64,000 nt of DNA from Halorubrum aidingense JCM 13560 (GTDB taxonomy: Archaea; Halobacteriota; Halobacteria; Halobacteriales; Haloferacaceae), in NCBI RefSeq assembly GCF_000336995.1, contig NZ_AOJI01000022.1, positions 314,040-378,039 on the forward strand, read 5' to 3'. How positions within the stretch are numbered: position 1 is the stretch's first letter; the number at the start of each line of letters is the position of its first letter. A program made the position numbers and the translations under genes. The notes beneath the pieces were generated by a model, which was not told the origin of the DNA, searched no databases, and saw only the letters and a list, made by a program, of their open reading frames with translations. Positions 53,786-62,900 of the stretch are shown one piece after another.

Positions 53786-55396
53786 CTACGCCAAGAAGAC
53801 GTGTCGCGGGCGGTCCGCGAGCACCTCGCGGCCCCACTGGACCGTCTCGCGGAACTCGTCGGAGCCGAAGAACGCCATCGCGTCCTCCTTGGCCGTCCAC
53901 TGGCTGGCGATGAACATGTCGTCGGCGTTCTCGACGTTGATCATCAGGTCGGTCTCGAGGTGGCCCTCCATCTCGGAGAGCAGGTCCTCGACGTCGTCGA
54001 ACGTGTCGACGAAGTCCTGTCGGTGCTCGGACTTCGTCGTGTAGAACATCCCCATCGTGCCGAACCCGGACTCCTCGCCGGCGCGGCCGACGACCTCCGG
54101 CAGCTCCGAGAGGAACCCCGCGGCGGTCTCGGCCGCGGAGGCCGTCTCCCAGATGGAGACGACGGCGGCGCGGTCGGTGTGGCGCCCCTCGTACACCGCG
54201 GTCTTCACGTGCGTGCCGTAGTGGTCGAAGTTCCCGCGGAGCCCCTCGACCTCGTCGAACAGGTCGTCGACGTCGGCCTCGCTGTACAGCACCGTCGCGT
54301 ACACGTCCTCGCCGTGGGGCTTCCCGGCGTAGATATTGAGGTCCGCGAGTTCGCCACGGATGTCCTCGTCGGAGGTTCCCTCCTCGCCCTCGCCGCCGTG
54401 CTCGCTCCCGTCACCGCCCGCGTGGGGGTGGTCGCCCTCGCCGGCGCCGTCTCCCTCACCGTGCGGGTGGTCGCCCTGTGGGGCGCCGCCCGTTGCACCG
54501 GCGTGGTCGTGACCGTCGCTGGGACCGTGGTGACCGCCGGCGTGGTGATGACCGCGCTCACCGTGGCCGTGGCGACCCTCACCGGAGTCGGCGCCGGTCG
54601 CTTCGTCGTCCGCCTCGCCGGTCGGCACCGTCTCGCCCGCGAGGTACGCGCCGAGGTCGGCGGGCGGGAACCGCCGCCCGATGTAGAACTCGCCGAACTC
54701 GCCGTACCGCGAGGAGGCCGGATCGAACCGCATCTCGTAGACGATGTCCTTGATGTCGGTGGGGTCCGAGCCGAACAGGGTGACGCCCCACTCGTGGCTG
54801 TCGAAGCCGACCGAGGAGGCGATCACCTGTTTGATCTTCCCGGCGTACCGCTTGCCGACCTCGCCGTGGTCGGCCATGAGGTCGGCGCGGTCCTCGAAGC
54901 TGAGGTCGTACCAGTTGTGCTCCTCGCCGCGTCGCTTGCTCATCGGGTAGAAACAGACGTACTCGTCGTCCGGAATCTCCGGCGTCAGTTTCCCTTCGAT
55001 GTACCGGCGGAGGCCGGCGTCGACCGAGTCGGGGTCCTCGAAGTACTCGTCGGAGACGTAGCCGGAGACCTCCGTGACGGAGACGTACGAGGTCGTCCGC
55101 TCCGTGAACTTCGCGAGCGCGGTGTCCTCGAACCGGCGCTCGATCGACGAGAGGTCGTCGAGCGTGGGCCGGAAGTGGACGAAAAGCAGGTCGGCCTTGT
55201 GCCCGAGCACGGAGAAGAGCCCGGAGTCGCCCTCGTCGGCGTCGGCGACCAACTCCCGGTGTTTCAGGAAGGCCTCGCCCTCCTCGATCGCCTGACGTCG
55301 CTCTCGTTCGGGCGCCTCGCGCCACGCGTCCCAGTCGATACTGCGGAAGTCGTGCAGCGAGAACCACCCCTCCTCGGTCTGTGGAGCCTCGACCAT
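53786..55396 (-). CDS. PitA-like chlorite dismutase / Abm fusion protein
   Basis: The 536-residue protein has an N-terminal chlorite dismutase-like domain (residues 8-255, with FYPMSKRR near 150 and IASSVGFDSHEWGVTLFGSDPTDIKDIVYEMRFDPASSRYGEFG near 195-238). A linker of about 85 residues packed with His, Gly and acid residues (HGHGERGHHHAGGHHG) follows. The C-terminal dimeric alpha/beta barrel (antibiotic-biosynthesis-monooxygenase type) has FDHYGTHVKTAVYEGRHTDRAAVVSIWE and MFIASQWTAKEDAMAFFGSDEF. This order matches the Haloferax PitA fusion. Family relatives in Gram-positives work as coproheme decarboxylases (HemQ). The His-rich linker could bind metal or heme. Confidence 0.9.
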   Translation of the reverse strand: MVEAPQTEEGWFSLHDFRSIDWDAWREAPERERRQAIEEGEAFLKHRELVADADEGDSGLFSVLGHKADLLFVHFRPTLDDLSSIERRFEDTALAKFTERTTSYVSVTEVSGYVSDEYFEDPDSVDAGLRRYIEGKLTPEIPDDEYVCFYPMSKRRGEEHNWYDLSFEDRADLMADHGEVGKRYAGKIKQVIASSVGFDSHEWGVTLFGSDPTDIKDIVYEMRFDPASSRYGEFGEFYIGRRFPPADLGAYLAGETVPTGEADDEATGADSGEGRHGHGERGHHHAGGHHGPSDGHDHAGATGGAPQGDHPHGEGDGAGEGDHPHAGGDGSEHGGEGEEGTSDEDIRGELADLNIYAGKPHGEDVYATVLYSEADVDDLFDEVEGLRGNFDHYGTHVKTAVYEGRHTDRAAVVSIWETASAAETAAGFLSELPEVVGRAGEESGFGTMGMFYTTKSEHRQDFVDTFDDVEDLLSEMEGHLETDLMINVENADDMFIASQWTAKEDAMAFFGSDEFRETVQWGREVLADRPRHVFLA

Positions 55397-55534
55397 ACGT
55401 CGACTTGGGTCGCCGGGACTTAGGGGTTTGTGAGTCGTCGTCGCGTAGCCGGGGAGAAGCCGTCTCGACGAGTCGAGCGATCGAACTTATGAAACATCCA
55501 ACAATATTAATCGTGAGGGGCGCGTTGGTGACAC

Positions 55535-56785
55535 ATGGCCATCGCTCGGCACGAACGCGGACTACGGGCGGACCTGCGGGCGTTGCTCTCGCAGGTCCAT
55601 CCGGTGTTCATGCTGCCGCCGCTCGCGGCCTCGTGGTTCGGTGCGGCCGTCGCCGGCGAGTTCGCACTCTCGGTGGGCGTGATTCACATGGGCGCGATTT
55701 TCTTCGCGGTGTACACGGCCCACGTGAAGGACGGCTACGTCGACTTCTACCGGCGCGGCGAGGACGACGACCACCCGATGACGGTCCGCGGCTGTCGCCG
55801 CTCCCTCCTCGCCGCCGGCGTCGGCTTCGCCGCCTGTACGCTCGCGCTCGGCGTGCTCGTCGGCCCGGGCGCCGCGCTCGTCACCCTCCCGACCTGGTTC
55901 ATCGGATACCTCCACGCGCCGCAGCTCGACACGAATCCGCTCACCACGACGCTGGGGTACCCGACCGGTATCGCGCTCGCGCTGCTCGGCGGGTTCTACG
56001 TCCAGACGGGCGCGGTGACCGCGACGATACTCGGATTCGCGCTCGTCTTCCTCGTGACGCTCGCCGGCGTGAAGATCATCGACGACGAACAGGACTACGC
56101 GTACGACCGGTCGATCGACAAACGAACCGTCTCGGTGCTGCTCGGCCGACCGCGAGCCCGGACGCTGGCGTTCTCCCTGCTGATGGCCGGGCTCGTCGGC
56201 GTCCTCTGGGGGACGGTCAGCGGGCTGTTTCCACCGTCGGCGCCGGCCGCGGCGCTGGCGTTCGGCTCGATCGCGCTGGTGGCCAGTCGGGCGGGCCCGA
56301 CGATCGCCACGATGCTCCTGATCCGCGGCGCCTACGTCTTCTTGGCCGTCCTGCTCGTGGCCGTCTGGTTCCGGCCGCTGTCCGGCACCCCGCTTCCGGA
56401 CGTCACCGCTCTCGGGCCGTACACGTACCTCGCCACCGAGATCGCCTTCGGCGCCCTCGCGTTCGGCCTGCTCCGCTACGCCGGCGCGCTCCGGCAGGCG
56501 GCCCGAACGATCGCCGCCCTGTATCCGATCGCGTACCTCTGGGACTGGTACACGCTGGAGGTCGGCGTCTTCGAGATCCCGATGCGCACCGGGTACGACC
56601 TGTTCGGGATCCCGATCGAGGAGCACCTCTTCATGATCGTCGTGCCGGCGCTCGTCCTCGGCGTTCACGAGACCGTCCGGAGGCTCTCGGCCGAGCCGAC
56701 CGAGCCGACCGAGTCGACCGATCCGGCCGAGTTGACCGAGCCGACCGAGCCGGACGACGCGCCTCGAAGGGATTCGCACACGTGA
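55535..56785 (+). CDS. UbiA prenyltransferase fused to a lycopene-cyclase-type domain
   Basis: The 416-residue membrane protein has a UbiA-like region with LPTWFIGYLHAPQLDTNPLTTTLGY near residues 121-145 and the second Asp motif KIIDDEQDYAYDRSIDKRTV near 175-194. The C-terminal third (IAYLWDWYTLEVGVFEIPMRTGYDLFGIPIEEHLFMIVVPALVLG) matches the carotenoid lycopene cyclase repeat (CarR/CrtYc-like). Fusion of a prenyl-elongase fold with a cyclase domain suggests C50 carotenoid or quinone-like synthesis. A tail of Glu-Pro-Thr repeats closes it. Followed by a PadR gene 73 bases away. Confidence 0.85.
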   Translation: MAIARHERGLRADLRALLSQVHPVFMLPPLAASWFGAAVAGEFALSVGVIHMGAIFFAVYTAHVKDGYVDFYRRGEDDDHPMTVRGCRRSLLAAGVGFAACTLALGVLVGPGAALVTLPTWFIGYLHAPQLDTNPLTTTLGYPTGIALALLGGFYVQTGAVTATILGFALVFLVTLAGVKIIDDEQDYAYDRSIDKRTVSVLLGRPRARTLAFSLLMAGLVGVLWGTVSGLFPPSAPAAALAFGSIALVASRAGPTIATMLLIRGAYVFLAVLLVAVWFRPLSGTPLPDVTALGPYTYLATEIAFGALAFGLLRYAGALRQAARTIAALYPIAYLWDWYTLEVGVFEIPMRTGYDLFGIPIEEHLFMIVVPALVLGVHETVRRLSAEPTEPTESTDPAELTEPTEPDDAPRRDSHT

Positions 56786-56858
56786 ACGCGCTCGCAGTTC
56801 GATCGCCGAGTGACGCCCGACCGAAACCCTTTCACCACGACTCAGAAAGGTAGGGGCA

Positions 56859-57428
56859 ATGCGGAAAAGCGGGCCGCCGAAAGGACTGATCTCGTACCTC
56901 GTGTTGGAGCTGCTGGACGAGCGCCCCCGGTACGGGTACGAGCTGCTTGGCGAGATCACGGCGATCAGCGGCGGCCACTGGGAGCCGTCGTACGGCTCGG
57001 TGTACCCGATTCTCTACAAGTTCGAGGAGGACGGCGTCGCCGAGCGCGTCGAACGCGCCGACGAGCCCGACCGGAAGTACTTCGCGCTCACCGAGGCGGG
57101 CCGCGAGATGCTCGTCGAAAAGCGCCGCGAGATCGGCGGCGAGGCCAAGGACTTCGGCGACGTCGTCCTCGGGTTCTACCACCTGTACGCCGCGCTCGCC
57201 ACGGACGACCGGTTCGCGGTCGACGACGCCGACGGCGACTGGAAGTTCTCGGAGCGTTACAGCGCGTGGATCGTCGAGCAGACGATCCGTCACCACGAGC
57301 GCGACTTCGGGGAGTTCGAGCGGATCGACGCCACCCCCGAGGAGTTCCACGCCGGGAACTCCGAGAACGCCGAGGACTCCGAGAACACCGAGGACTCCGG
57401 GCCGGCGGCGTCGGGCGCGGTCAACTGA
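56859..57428 (+). CDS. PadR-family transcriptional regulator
   Basis: The 189-residue protein starts with a PadR winged helix: GLISYLVLELLDERPRYGYELLGEITAISGGHWEPSYGSVYPILYKFEEDG (residues 9-59) and KYFALTEAGREML near 70. A C-terminal helical region then dimerises, and the acidic end (NSENAEDSENTEDS) is degenerate. PadR regulators respond to phenolics or drugs. It lies after the UbiA/cyclase gene on the same strand, which might be a target. Confidence 0.88.
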   Translation: MRKSGPPKGLISYLVLELLDERPRYGYELLGEITAISGGHWEPSYGSVYPILYKFEEDGVAERVERADEPDRKYFALTEAGREMLVEKRREIGGEAKDFGDVVLGFYHLYAALATDDRFAVDDADGDWKFSERYSAWIVEQTIRHHERDFGEFERIDATPEEFHAGNSENAEDSENTEDSGPAASGAVN

Positions 57429-57478
57429 CCGGCTGTCTCTTTCGATTCACTCCGTCAGCCGTCCGCGAAAATCGCCCG

Positions 57479-58291
57479 CTAGCGGTCGATCAGCCGAGCG
57501 AGAATCCGGCCCGGAAGCCCGGCCCGAACGAGTCGGTCGGCGAGTCGATCGGGAAGCACGGCCGTCACTCGCGGGAGCCACCGCGCGCGTCGGCTCACGC
57601 GGTACCGGGTCCGCGGTCGGTCGGTCGTGGCCGCGACGACGACGCGATCGACGACCGCGTCAACGCTGGTGGCGGCGGGCGCGTAGCCGGCAAACGATCG
57701 GTACGCGTCGGCGTACGGGCCGTCCGGATGGCGCTCGGCGCGCTCACGGGCCTCTTCGGCCGCGCGCTCGTTGAGCCCGGTCCGGACAGGTCCCGGCTCG
57801 ACGAGCGCGACGGTGACGCCGCGGGATTCCACTTCGCGGCGGAGCGCGTCGACGTACCCTCGGAGTCCGGCTTTGGCGGCACTGTAGGCCCCGTGGTACG
57901 GGAGCGACACCCCGCCGAGCATCGAGCCGACGACCACGATTCGGCCGCCCCGCTCGCGGAGCGCGGGGAGCGTCGCTCGGACGACGCCGTGGACCGCGGT
58001 CAGGTTGGTGTCGATCTGGCGGCGGAAGGAGTCGACGGTGGTCTCTTCGACGGCGGCGATCTCGTACGCGCCGACGCAGGAGACGACGCGGTCGAACGGC
58101 CGGCCGCCGAGCCGCTCTGTGACCGCTTCGCCGTCCCGCAGGTCGAGCGCGTGCGTCTCCACGGCGTCGGGGAGCGCGTCGAGTCCCGGCCGGTCGACGT
58201 CGACGCCGACCACCCGGTGGCCGGCGGCCGCGAGCGCGCTGGCGACGCCGCCGCCGATTCCGCCGGCCGCCCCGGTCACGAGGACGTTCAT
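57479..58291 (-). CDS. Short-chain dehydrogenase/reductase
   Basis: The 270-residue SDR enzyme has NAD(P)-binding TGAAGGIGGG (residues 6-15), the catalytic Ser in VVGSMLGG near 132, YHGAYSAAKAG (Tyr and Lys) near 145-155 and PGPVRTGLNERA near 182. Substrate unknown. The start at 58291 is chosen because the glycine motif follows at residue 6. Convergent with the PadR gene, 50 bases apart. Confidence 0.92.
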   Translation of the reverse strand: MNVLVTGAAGGIGGGVASALAAAGHRVVGVDVDRPGLDALPDAVETHALDLRDGEAVTERLGGRPFDRVVSCVGAYEIAAVEETTVDSFRRQIDTNLTAVHGVVRATLPALRERGGRIVVVGSMLGGVSLPYHGAYSAAKAGLRGYVDALRREVESRGVTVALVEPGPVRTGLNERAAEEARERAERHPDGPYADAYRSFAGYAPAATSVDAVVDRVVVAATTDRPRTRYRVSRRARWLPRVTAVLPDRLADRLVRAGLPGRILARLIDR

Positions 58292-58455
58292 GCGACGAGA
58301 TAGCAGTCCGCAACGGTAGACGGTGACGGTTCTCGCGAGAAGCGAGGAGCGGCGGCGCTGGGGGCTATCGGCGACGGCAGGGGTTCGGCGAGCGGTCGCC
58401 TCGTCCGCCGATCGGTCCCGAAGGTCTATACGACGGAGCCGCGAGTATGCGGACA

Positions 58456-58662
58456 ATGTCCACCGACGAACCGTCCGTCCCGATCGTGTGCACCGAGTGC
58501 GAGACGGAGACGCGCGTGCCGCTGTCGGACGTGGCGGACGCGCTCACCAGGCACAACGACGGCAAACACGACGGCGAGGAGATCGCCGAGGTCGACCCCG
58601 CGCTGAAAGATCAGCTCGCCGATCTCGTCGCCGAGGATCTCGGGCTGTTCGAGGGGGCGTAG
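58456..58662 (+). CDS. 68-residue protein with a zinc-finger-like Cys/His set
   Basis: MSTDEPSVPIVCTECETETRVPLSDVADALTRHND-type sequence shows C-x2-C (Cys12 and Cys15) followed by His33 and His38: a C2H2-like spacing in a very small protein. The rest is an acidic helix ending DLGLFEGA. Haloarchaea contain many small zinc-finger proteins; function here is unknown. A TATA-like tctatac lies 25-31 bases before 58456, supporting that start over 58447. Confidence 0.75.
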   Translation: MSTDEPSVPIVCTECETETRVPLSDVADALTRHNDGKHDGEEIAEVDPALKDQLADLVAEDLGLFEGA

Positions 58663-58784
58663 CGCCCCGTTCGGCCGACGCACGGGCGTTCCCTCGCACG
58701 TCGACGGCCCGGACTGGTCGGCGGCGGAACCGTTCGAAGGCGAGGGTTTAGTGCCGCCCGCGCCAACGGGACGGTAGCACCCAC

Positions 58785-60464
58785 ATGGTACCTAACGACA
58801 CCCGCTCCGTCGGCGAGCTCGAGGGCCGTATCGAGACCTTCGACTCGACGCCGCCGGCGACGCTGAGCGACGAGGAGTGCGCACAGCTGACCGACGCCCT
58901 CGTCGCGCTCGCCGACGCGTACGGGGCCCGGGGTGAGTTCGACGCGGAAGCCGAGCTGATCGCGCGACTGGACCGGTTACGCGCCGCCAGACCGGGATCC
59001 GACGTCGATATCCACCTCGCGAGCGCGCTCGCGAACGCGACCGAGGTACACGGCCGCGCCGACGTTTACGAGACCGCGATCGACCCCGACCGGTTGGAGG
59101 CCTACCGCGACCGGATCGAGGAGCTGTACGAACGCCGACCGGAGCCGGTGATCGCCGCACCGCTGGCCCGCGCGACGGCACAGACGGTCCACGCGAACGG
59201 AACGGCCGAGCGGCCCGGTCGGATCGGACCGCTTCTGGACCGACTCGAAACGGTGTACGACGCCCACCCGGAACCGGACGTCGCCGCGTCGCTGCTCCGG
59301 GCGTACGCGCACGCCGAACTGTACCTCGGCGCTGACTCTCTCGACGCTGATTCCCTCGACGCTGACTCCCCCGACGGTGATTCGGGCGTAGGCGAAGACG
59401 ACAGAGAGGACGGAGCGGCCTCGCACGAAGAGCAACCGGACGGGCCAAACGGCGACGGACCGGCGCGCGACCGCCTCGCCCGCGCCGAAGATCTGTTCAA
59501 GACGCACCCGGACGGCGAGGTGGCCGCCGGGCTGGCCGGAATCCTCGCCGGCCGGACGAACGCGGACGCCAAGCGAACCGACGTCGAGACGATCGAAGAC
59601 CGGATCGGACGGATCGAAGCGCTCGCCGACCGGTACCCGGCACACGAGTCGGAGATCACCCGCTGGCTCCCGGTCGCGACCGCGAACGCGACGCGCGCCA
59701 GCTTCGAGGTGGCGGACGTCGGACGCGTCGAACACTGGGCGGCTCAGACCGCCGACTACCACGAACGGCTCGCGACCGCGTCCAGCGCGACGTGGGCGGC
59801 GGTGGCGACGTTCTTCTCGGCACGGGCGTCCTTCTACGACGGCGACGTGGCGGCCGGGGAGGAGAAACTCGAACGGCTCGAAGCGCTCGACCGCCGGTAC
59901 GACAACCCGGTGTTCGCCCACTGGCGGAGCCGGGCGATGTTCGACGCGGCCCGGGCCTACGTGGAGACGAACCGCCCCGAGCGCGCCCGCGAGACGGCCG
60001 CCGAACTGGCCGCGTTCGCGGTCGGTCACGAGGACCGCGAGGCGATCGAGTCGGGGCTCGAATCGCTGTACGCGCACGCGCCGCAGATGTTCGACGAGGA
60101 ACGGTTCGAGGCGGAGACCGAAACGGAGGCCGGTTCGGAGAGCGACGCGCCGGCCGACGACGAGTCCCGGGCCGCGGACCACGAGATCGCGGTCGAACCG
60201 ACGTCGTCGGTCGGCGCACCCGGCGACGCGCCCGGGGAGACGGCCGCCGACGCGACCGCGTCGAGCACCGACGACGGGAGCGGGTGCGGATCGTGCGGCG
60301 ACGACGGATGCGGAAGCTGCGGGAGCGATCGGCAACTGGCTGAGCCGGCGAGCCTTCCCGTGCTCGCCGCCGCGGCCGCCGCGCTCGCCGTCGTCGTGCT
60401 GTCGGTCGCGTACACGCTCTACCGAGCGGCGGGGGCCGCGAAGCGCGCGCTCGACAGATCGTAA
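58785..60464 (+). CDS. TPR/alpha-solenoid protein with C-terminal CGSCG motifs and membrane anchor
   Basis: The 559-residue protein is built of helical repeats of about 40-60 residues with recurring ALAxATAxxxxx and ERLExLxxRYP-like patterns, as in a diverged TPR solenoid, with an acidic insert near 185-230. A disordered acidic stretch (about 445-495) leads to GSGCGSCGDDGCGSCGSD (about 503-520), two CGSCG motifs that look metal-binding, then a single membrane helix (LPVLAAAAAALAVVVLSVAYTLY) and a basic tail. It is therefore tail-anchored. Family and function unknown. Confidence 0.78.
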   Translation: MVPNDTRSVGELEGRIETFDSTPPATLSDEECAQLTDALVALADAYGARGEFDAEAELIARLDRLRAARPGSDVDIHLASALANATEVHGRADVYETAIDPDRLEAYRDRIEELYERRPEPVIAAPLARATAQTVHANGTAERPGRIGPLLDRLETVYDAHPEPDVAASLLRAYAHAELYLGADSLDADSLDADSPDGDSGVGEDDREDGAASHEEQPDGPNGDGPARDRLARAEDLFKTHPDGEVAAGLAGILAGRTNADAKRTDVETIEDRIGRIEALADRYPAHESEITRWLPVATANATRASFEVADVGRVEHWAAQTADYHERLATASSATWAAVATFFSARASFYDGDVAAGEEKLERLEALDRRYDNPVFAHWRSRAMFDAARAYVETNRPERARETAAELAAFAVGHEDREAIESGLESLYAHAPQMFDEERFEAETETEAGSESDAPADDESRAADHEIAVEPTSSVGAPGDAPGETAADATASSTDDGSGCGSCGDDGCGSCGSDRQLAEPASLPVLAAAAAALAVVVLSVAYTLYRAAGAAKRALDRS

Positions 60465-60630
60465 CGGACGCAGAATTCGGCAGCTCGTCGCGTCGAGCAG
60501 TGAACGGTGCACACGACAGTCGGCCCGACAGCGGGCTTAGCCGTCTCGGTGGTCGGCCGGCTTCATCGCGGGAAGACGTCGCCAGTCGCGGACTCGAACG
60601 GACGCGATGTCGTCGGTCCCGTGGTCGCGG

Positions 60631-60861
60631 TCAGTCGTCCTGCGCGAACGCACCCTTCGGGTGCCCCTTGTGCTGGAGGTTGCGGTTGTCGCGCTTCCGC
60701 GTCGCCGTCGCCGGGATGACGTCGTCGACGTCGACCCGCGGGCGGCCGGTGTAGCCGTGGTCGGGATGCTCGGAGCAGTGTGCCATCGCGTCGTGAGATC
60801 CCTCCCACGGCCCTTCGGTACAGTCGTCTGCCGTGCAGACGAACACGATGTCGTCGGACAT
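60631..60861 (-). CDS. Small Cys/His-rich protein (76 residues)
   Basis: The product starts MSDDIVFVCTADDCTEGPWEG with C-x4-C, followed by HCSEHPDHGY giving further Cys/His ligands, a plausible zinc-binding fold. The C-terminal half is basic and polar (TATRKRDNRNLQHKGHPKG). Unknown function. A TATA-like ttttatac on the minus strand lies 26-33 bases upstream. Adjacent to and on the same strand as GTP cyclohydrolase III. Confidence 0.75.
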   Translation of the reverse strand: MSDDIVFVCTADDCTEGPWEGSHDAMAHCSEHPDHGYTGRPRVDVDDVIPATATRKRDNRNLQHKGHPKGAFAQDD

Positions 60862-60968
60862 GTTAGCTGACGATTCCCAGTAGGTGTATAAAAACGTCAC
60901 AGCCGGATTATCAGAATAGATATCTGACGTGAATCCCGTCGAACCGGTCCGGTATCGACGGCAGGCGG

Positions 60969-61742
60969 TCAGTCGCTGACGGCCGGGGCGCCGAACAGTT
61001 CGACGCTCGTGCCGTCGAGGCGGCAGTCCTCTAAGGCGTGTTTGGCCGCGAAGCCGGCCTCGTGGGCGGACGCGCCGCGGCCGACGCCGACCTGTAGTTC
61101 GACGTCGACGTCCCGCTCGACGTGGGCGACCGCGTCGGCGAAGGCCGACTCGGGGAGGTCCGGGCAGACGGCGATGATGTTGTCGCCGCCGACGAAAAAC
61201 GAGAGCGCGCCGTGCGTCTCCCGGAGATACCGCATCAGCGAGGCGTAGGCCTGTTCGATGTTGATGAACGTGTCGAACTCGTTGAGCCGATCGGTGTACT
61301 TCCCCGTGGCGTTGACCACGTCGAAGTGCGCGATCTGCAGGTCCGACCCGGTCGTCTCCGTGAGGTACTCGCCGTCGAGCACCTCGACGCGCGCCTCGTC
61401 CTGTGCGCTCCCGACGGTCTGCAGTCGGTGGTTGGCCGCCTCCAGGGCGTCGACCGGTCGCTCGGCGACCGCGGTGCCGAGGCTGACCGTCACCGGGTAC
61501 CGGTTCCCGATCGACTCCTGGAGCGTCGCGTGGGCGGCGCCGTCGACGCCGTTCGTCACCGCGATCATGTTGTCGAAGCGCGTGAAGAAGACGTACGCGT
61601 CGCGGTGACCGAGGAACTGAGCGATGTCGGCGAACAGCCGCGACTGGAGGGTTTGCAGGTCCATCTCCCGTCGCGGTTCCGGCGTCACCGTCCACGGGCC
61701 GTAGTTGTCGATCTGGACGAGAGTGACTTGGGTCGTCGTCAC
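60969..61742 (-). CDS. GTP cyclohydrolase III
   Basis: The 257-residue protein is the archaeal GCH III (GTP cyclohydrolase IIa), converting GTP to 2-amino-5-formylamino-6-ribosylamino-4(3H)-pyrimidinone phosphate, first step to riboflavin and F420. Motifs: VTLVQIDNYGPWTVTPEPRREMDLQTLQSRL (residues 6-36), FFTRFDNMIAVTNG near 52-65 and FFVGGDNIIAVCPDL near 175-189, two metal-binding palm-like repeats. Length is normal. Confidence 0.93.
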   Translation of the reverse strand: MTTTQVTLVQIDNYGPWTVTPEPRREMDLQTLQSRLFADIAQFLGHRDAYVFFTRFDNMIAVTNGVDGAAHATLQESIGNRYPVTVSLGTAVAERPVDALEAANHRLQTVGSAQDEARVEVLDGEYLTETTGSDLQIAHFDVVNATGKYTDRLNEFDTFINIEQAYASLMRYLRETHGALSFFVGGDNIIAVCPDLPESAFADAVAHVERDVDVELQVGVGRGASAHEAGFAAKHALEDCRLDGTSVELFGAPAVSD

Positions 61743-61977
61743 AGTGGCCGTCAGTTGGGAGCGATGCCGCTTTACGCTTCCGTTATCCCGAAGCTGAAAC
61801 CCGTATCGTTTCTGGAACCTCGGCTTCTTTCGTCACCGACCGGCTCGACGGCCCAGAACCGGCCGATTCAGCGATTCGGGCCGCGACCGGTCGGAGCGTG
61901 GGAGCCGCTCGTGCCGTCGAGGAACTTCGGGGCGTTCGGTGCGTAACCCCTACGGCCGTCGCGCTCCGACTCCCTCC

Positions 61978-62757
61978 ATGGGATTCAGCGGCGCCGTCCT
62001 CGACGTCGACGGCACGGTCGTGCGGGGCGACGAACCGATACCCGGCGCGCCGGCGGGGTACCGGCGGCTCCGCGAGGCCGGGATCGAGACGCTGTTCGTC
62101 TCGAACAATCCGACGAAGGCGCCGCCGGCGTACGTCGACCGGCTCGGCGCGGCGGGCTACGAGGTCGACGCCGAGCAGGTGTTCACGGCCGGGACGGTGA
62201 CGACGCGATACCTGTGCGACCACCACGCGGACGACGAGCTCCTGTGTATCGGCGCACCGGGGCTGTTCGACCAGTTCGCGGCGGCCGGGCTCGCCACGAC
62301 GGACGACGTCGACACCGCCGACGCGCTCGTCGCCTCGATCGATCACGAGTTCGACTACGACGACCTCTGTACCGCGCTCTGGACGCTCGACCGCGACGTG
62401 CCGTTCATCGGAACCGATCCCGACGTCGTTATTCCGGCGCCCGGGCGCGACGTGCCCGGGTCGGGAGCCGTGATCAACGCCATCGCCGGCGTCGCCGAGC
62501 GCGACCCCGACGTCGTGCTCGGGAAGCCGTCGGATCCGGCGATCGAGATGGTCCGCGAGCGGCTCCCGTACCCGCCCGAGGAGTGTCTCGTCGTCGGCGA
62601 CCGGCTCAACACGGACATCGCGCTCGGCGAGCGCGCCGGGATGACGACCGTGCTCGTCCGCTCCGGCGTCACGGACGACGAGACGCTCGCGGCGGCCGAC
62701 GTGTCCCCCGATCACGTGCTCGACGACCTCGGACAGATCGGACGCGTCATCGACTGA
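61978..62757 (+). CDS. HAD-IIA family hydrolase
   Basis: The 259-residue protein has catalytic LDVDGTVVRGDEPIPGA (Asp8 and Asp10), SNNPTKAPPAY near 39, and the C-terminal EECLVVGDRLNTDIALGERAGMTTVLVRSGV. These are features of NagD/p-nitrophenyl phosphatase-like HAD-IIA enzymes. It probably removes phosphate from a small metabolite. The ATG at 61978 fits directly before the catalytic motif. Confidence 0.92.
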   Translation: MGFSGAVLDVDGTVVRGDEPIPGAPAGYRRLREAGIETLFVSNNPTKAPPAYVDRLGAAGYEVDAEQVFTAGTVTTRYLCDHHADDELLCIGAPGLFDQFAAAGLATTDDVDTADALVASIDHEFDYDDLCTALWTLDRDVPFIGTDPDVVIPAPGRDVPGSGAVINAIAGVAERDPDVVLGKPSDPAIEMVRERLPYPPEECLVVGDRLNTDIALGERAGMTTVLVRSGVTDDETLAAADVSPDHVLDDLGQIGRVID

Positions 62758-62870
62758 TCGAACCGGTCGCGGCGCGAGCGCGCACACCGGTTACTGTTTC
62801 GCCGCGGCCCCACAGATCAGGAGCTCCCGGCGCGTTCGCCGCGACTCTCACTTCCGCCGCGTGGAAAATA

Positions 62871-62878
62871 TTTATATA
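62871..62878 (+). promoter_or_regulatory. Strong TATA box of a 37-residue gene
   Basis: The sequence tttatata with an A/T-rich upstream run (gaaaata) lies 23-30 bases before the ATG at 62901, an unusually strong promoter pattern in this GC-rich DNA. Confidence 0.65.
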
Positions 62879-62900
62879 AGATAGCTGCAACCGCTCGAAC

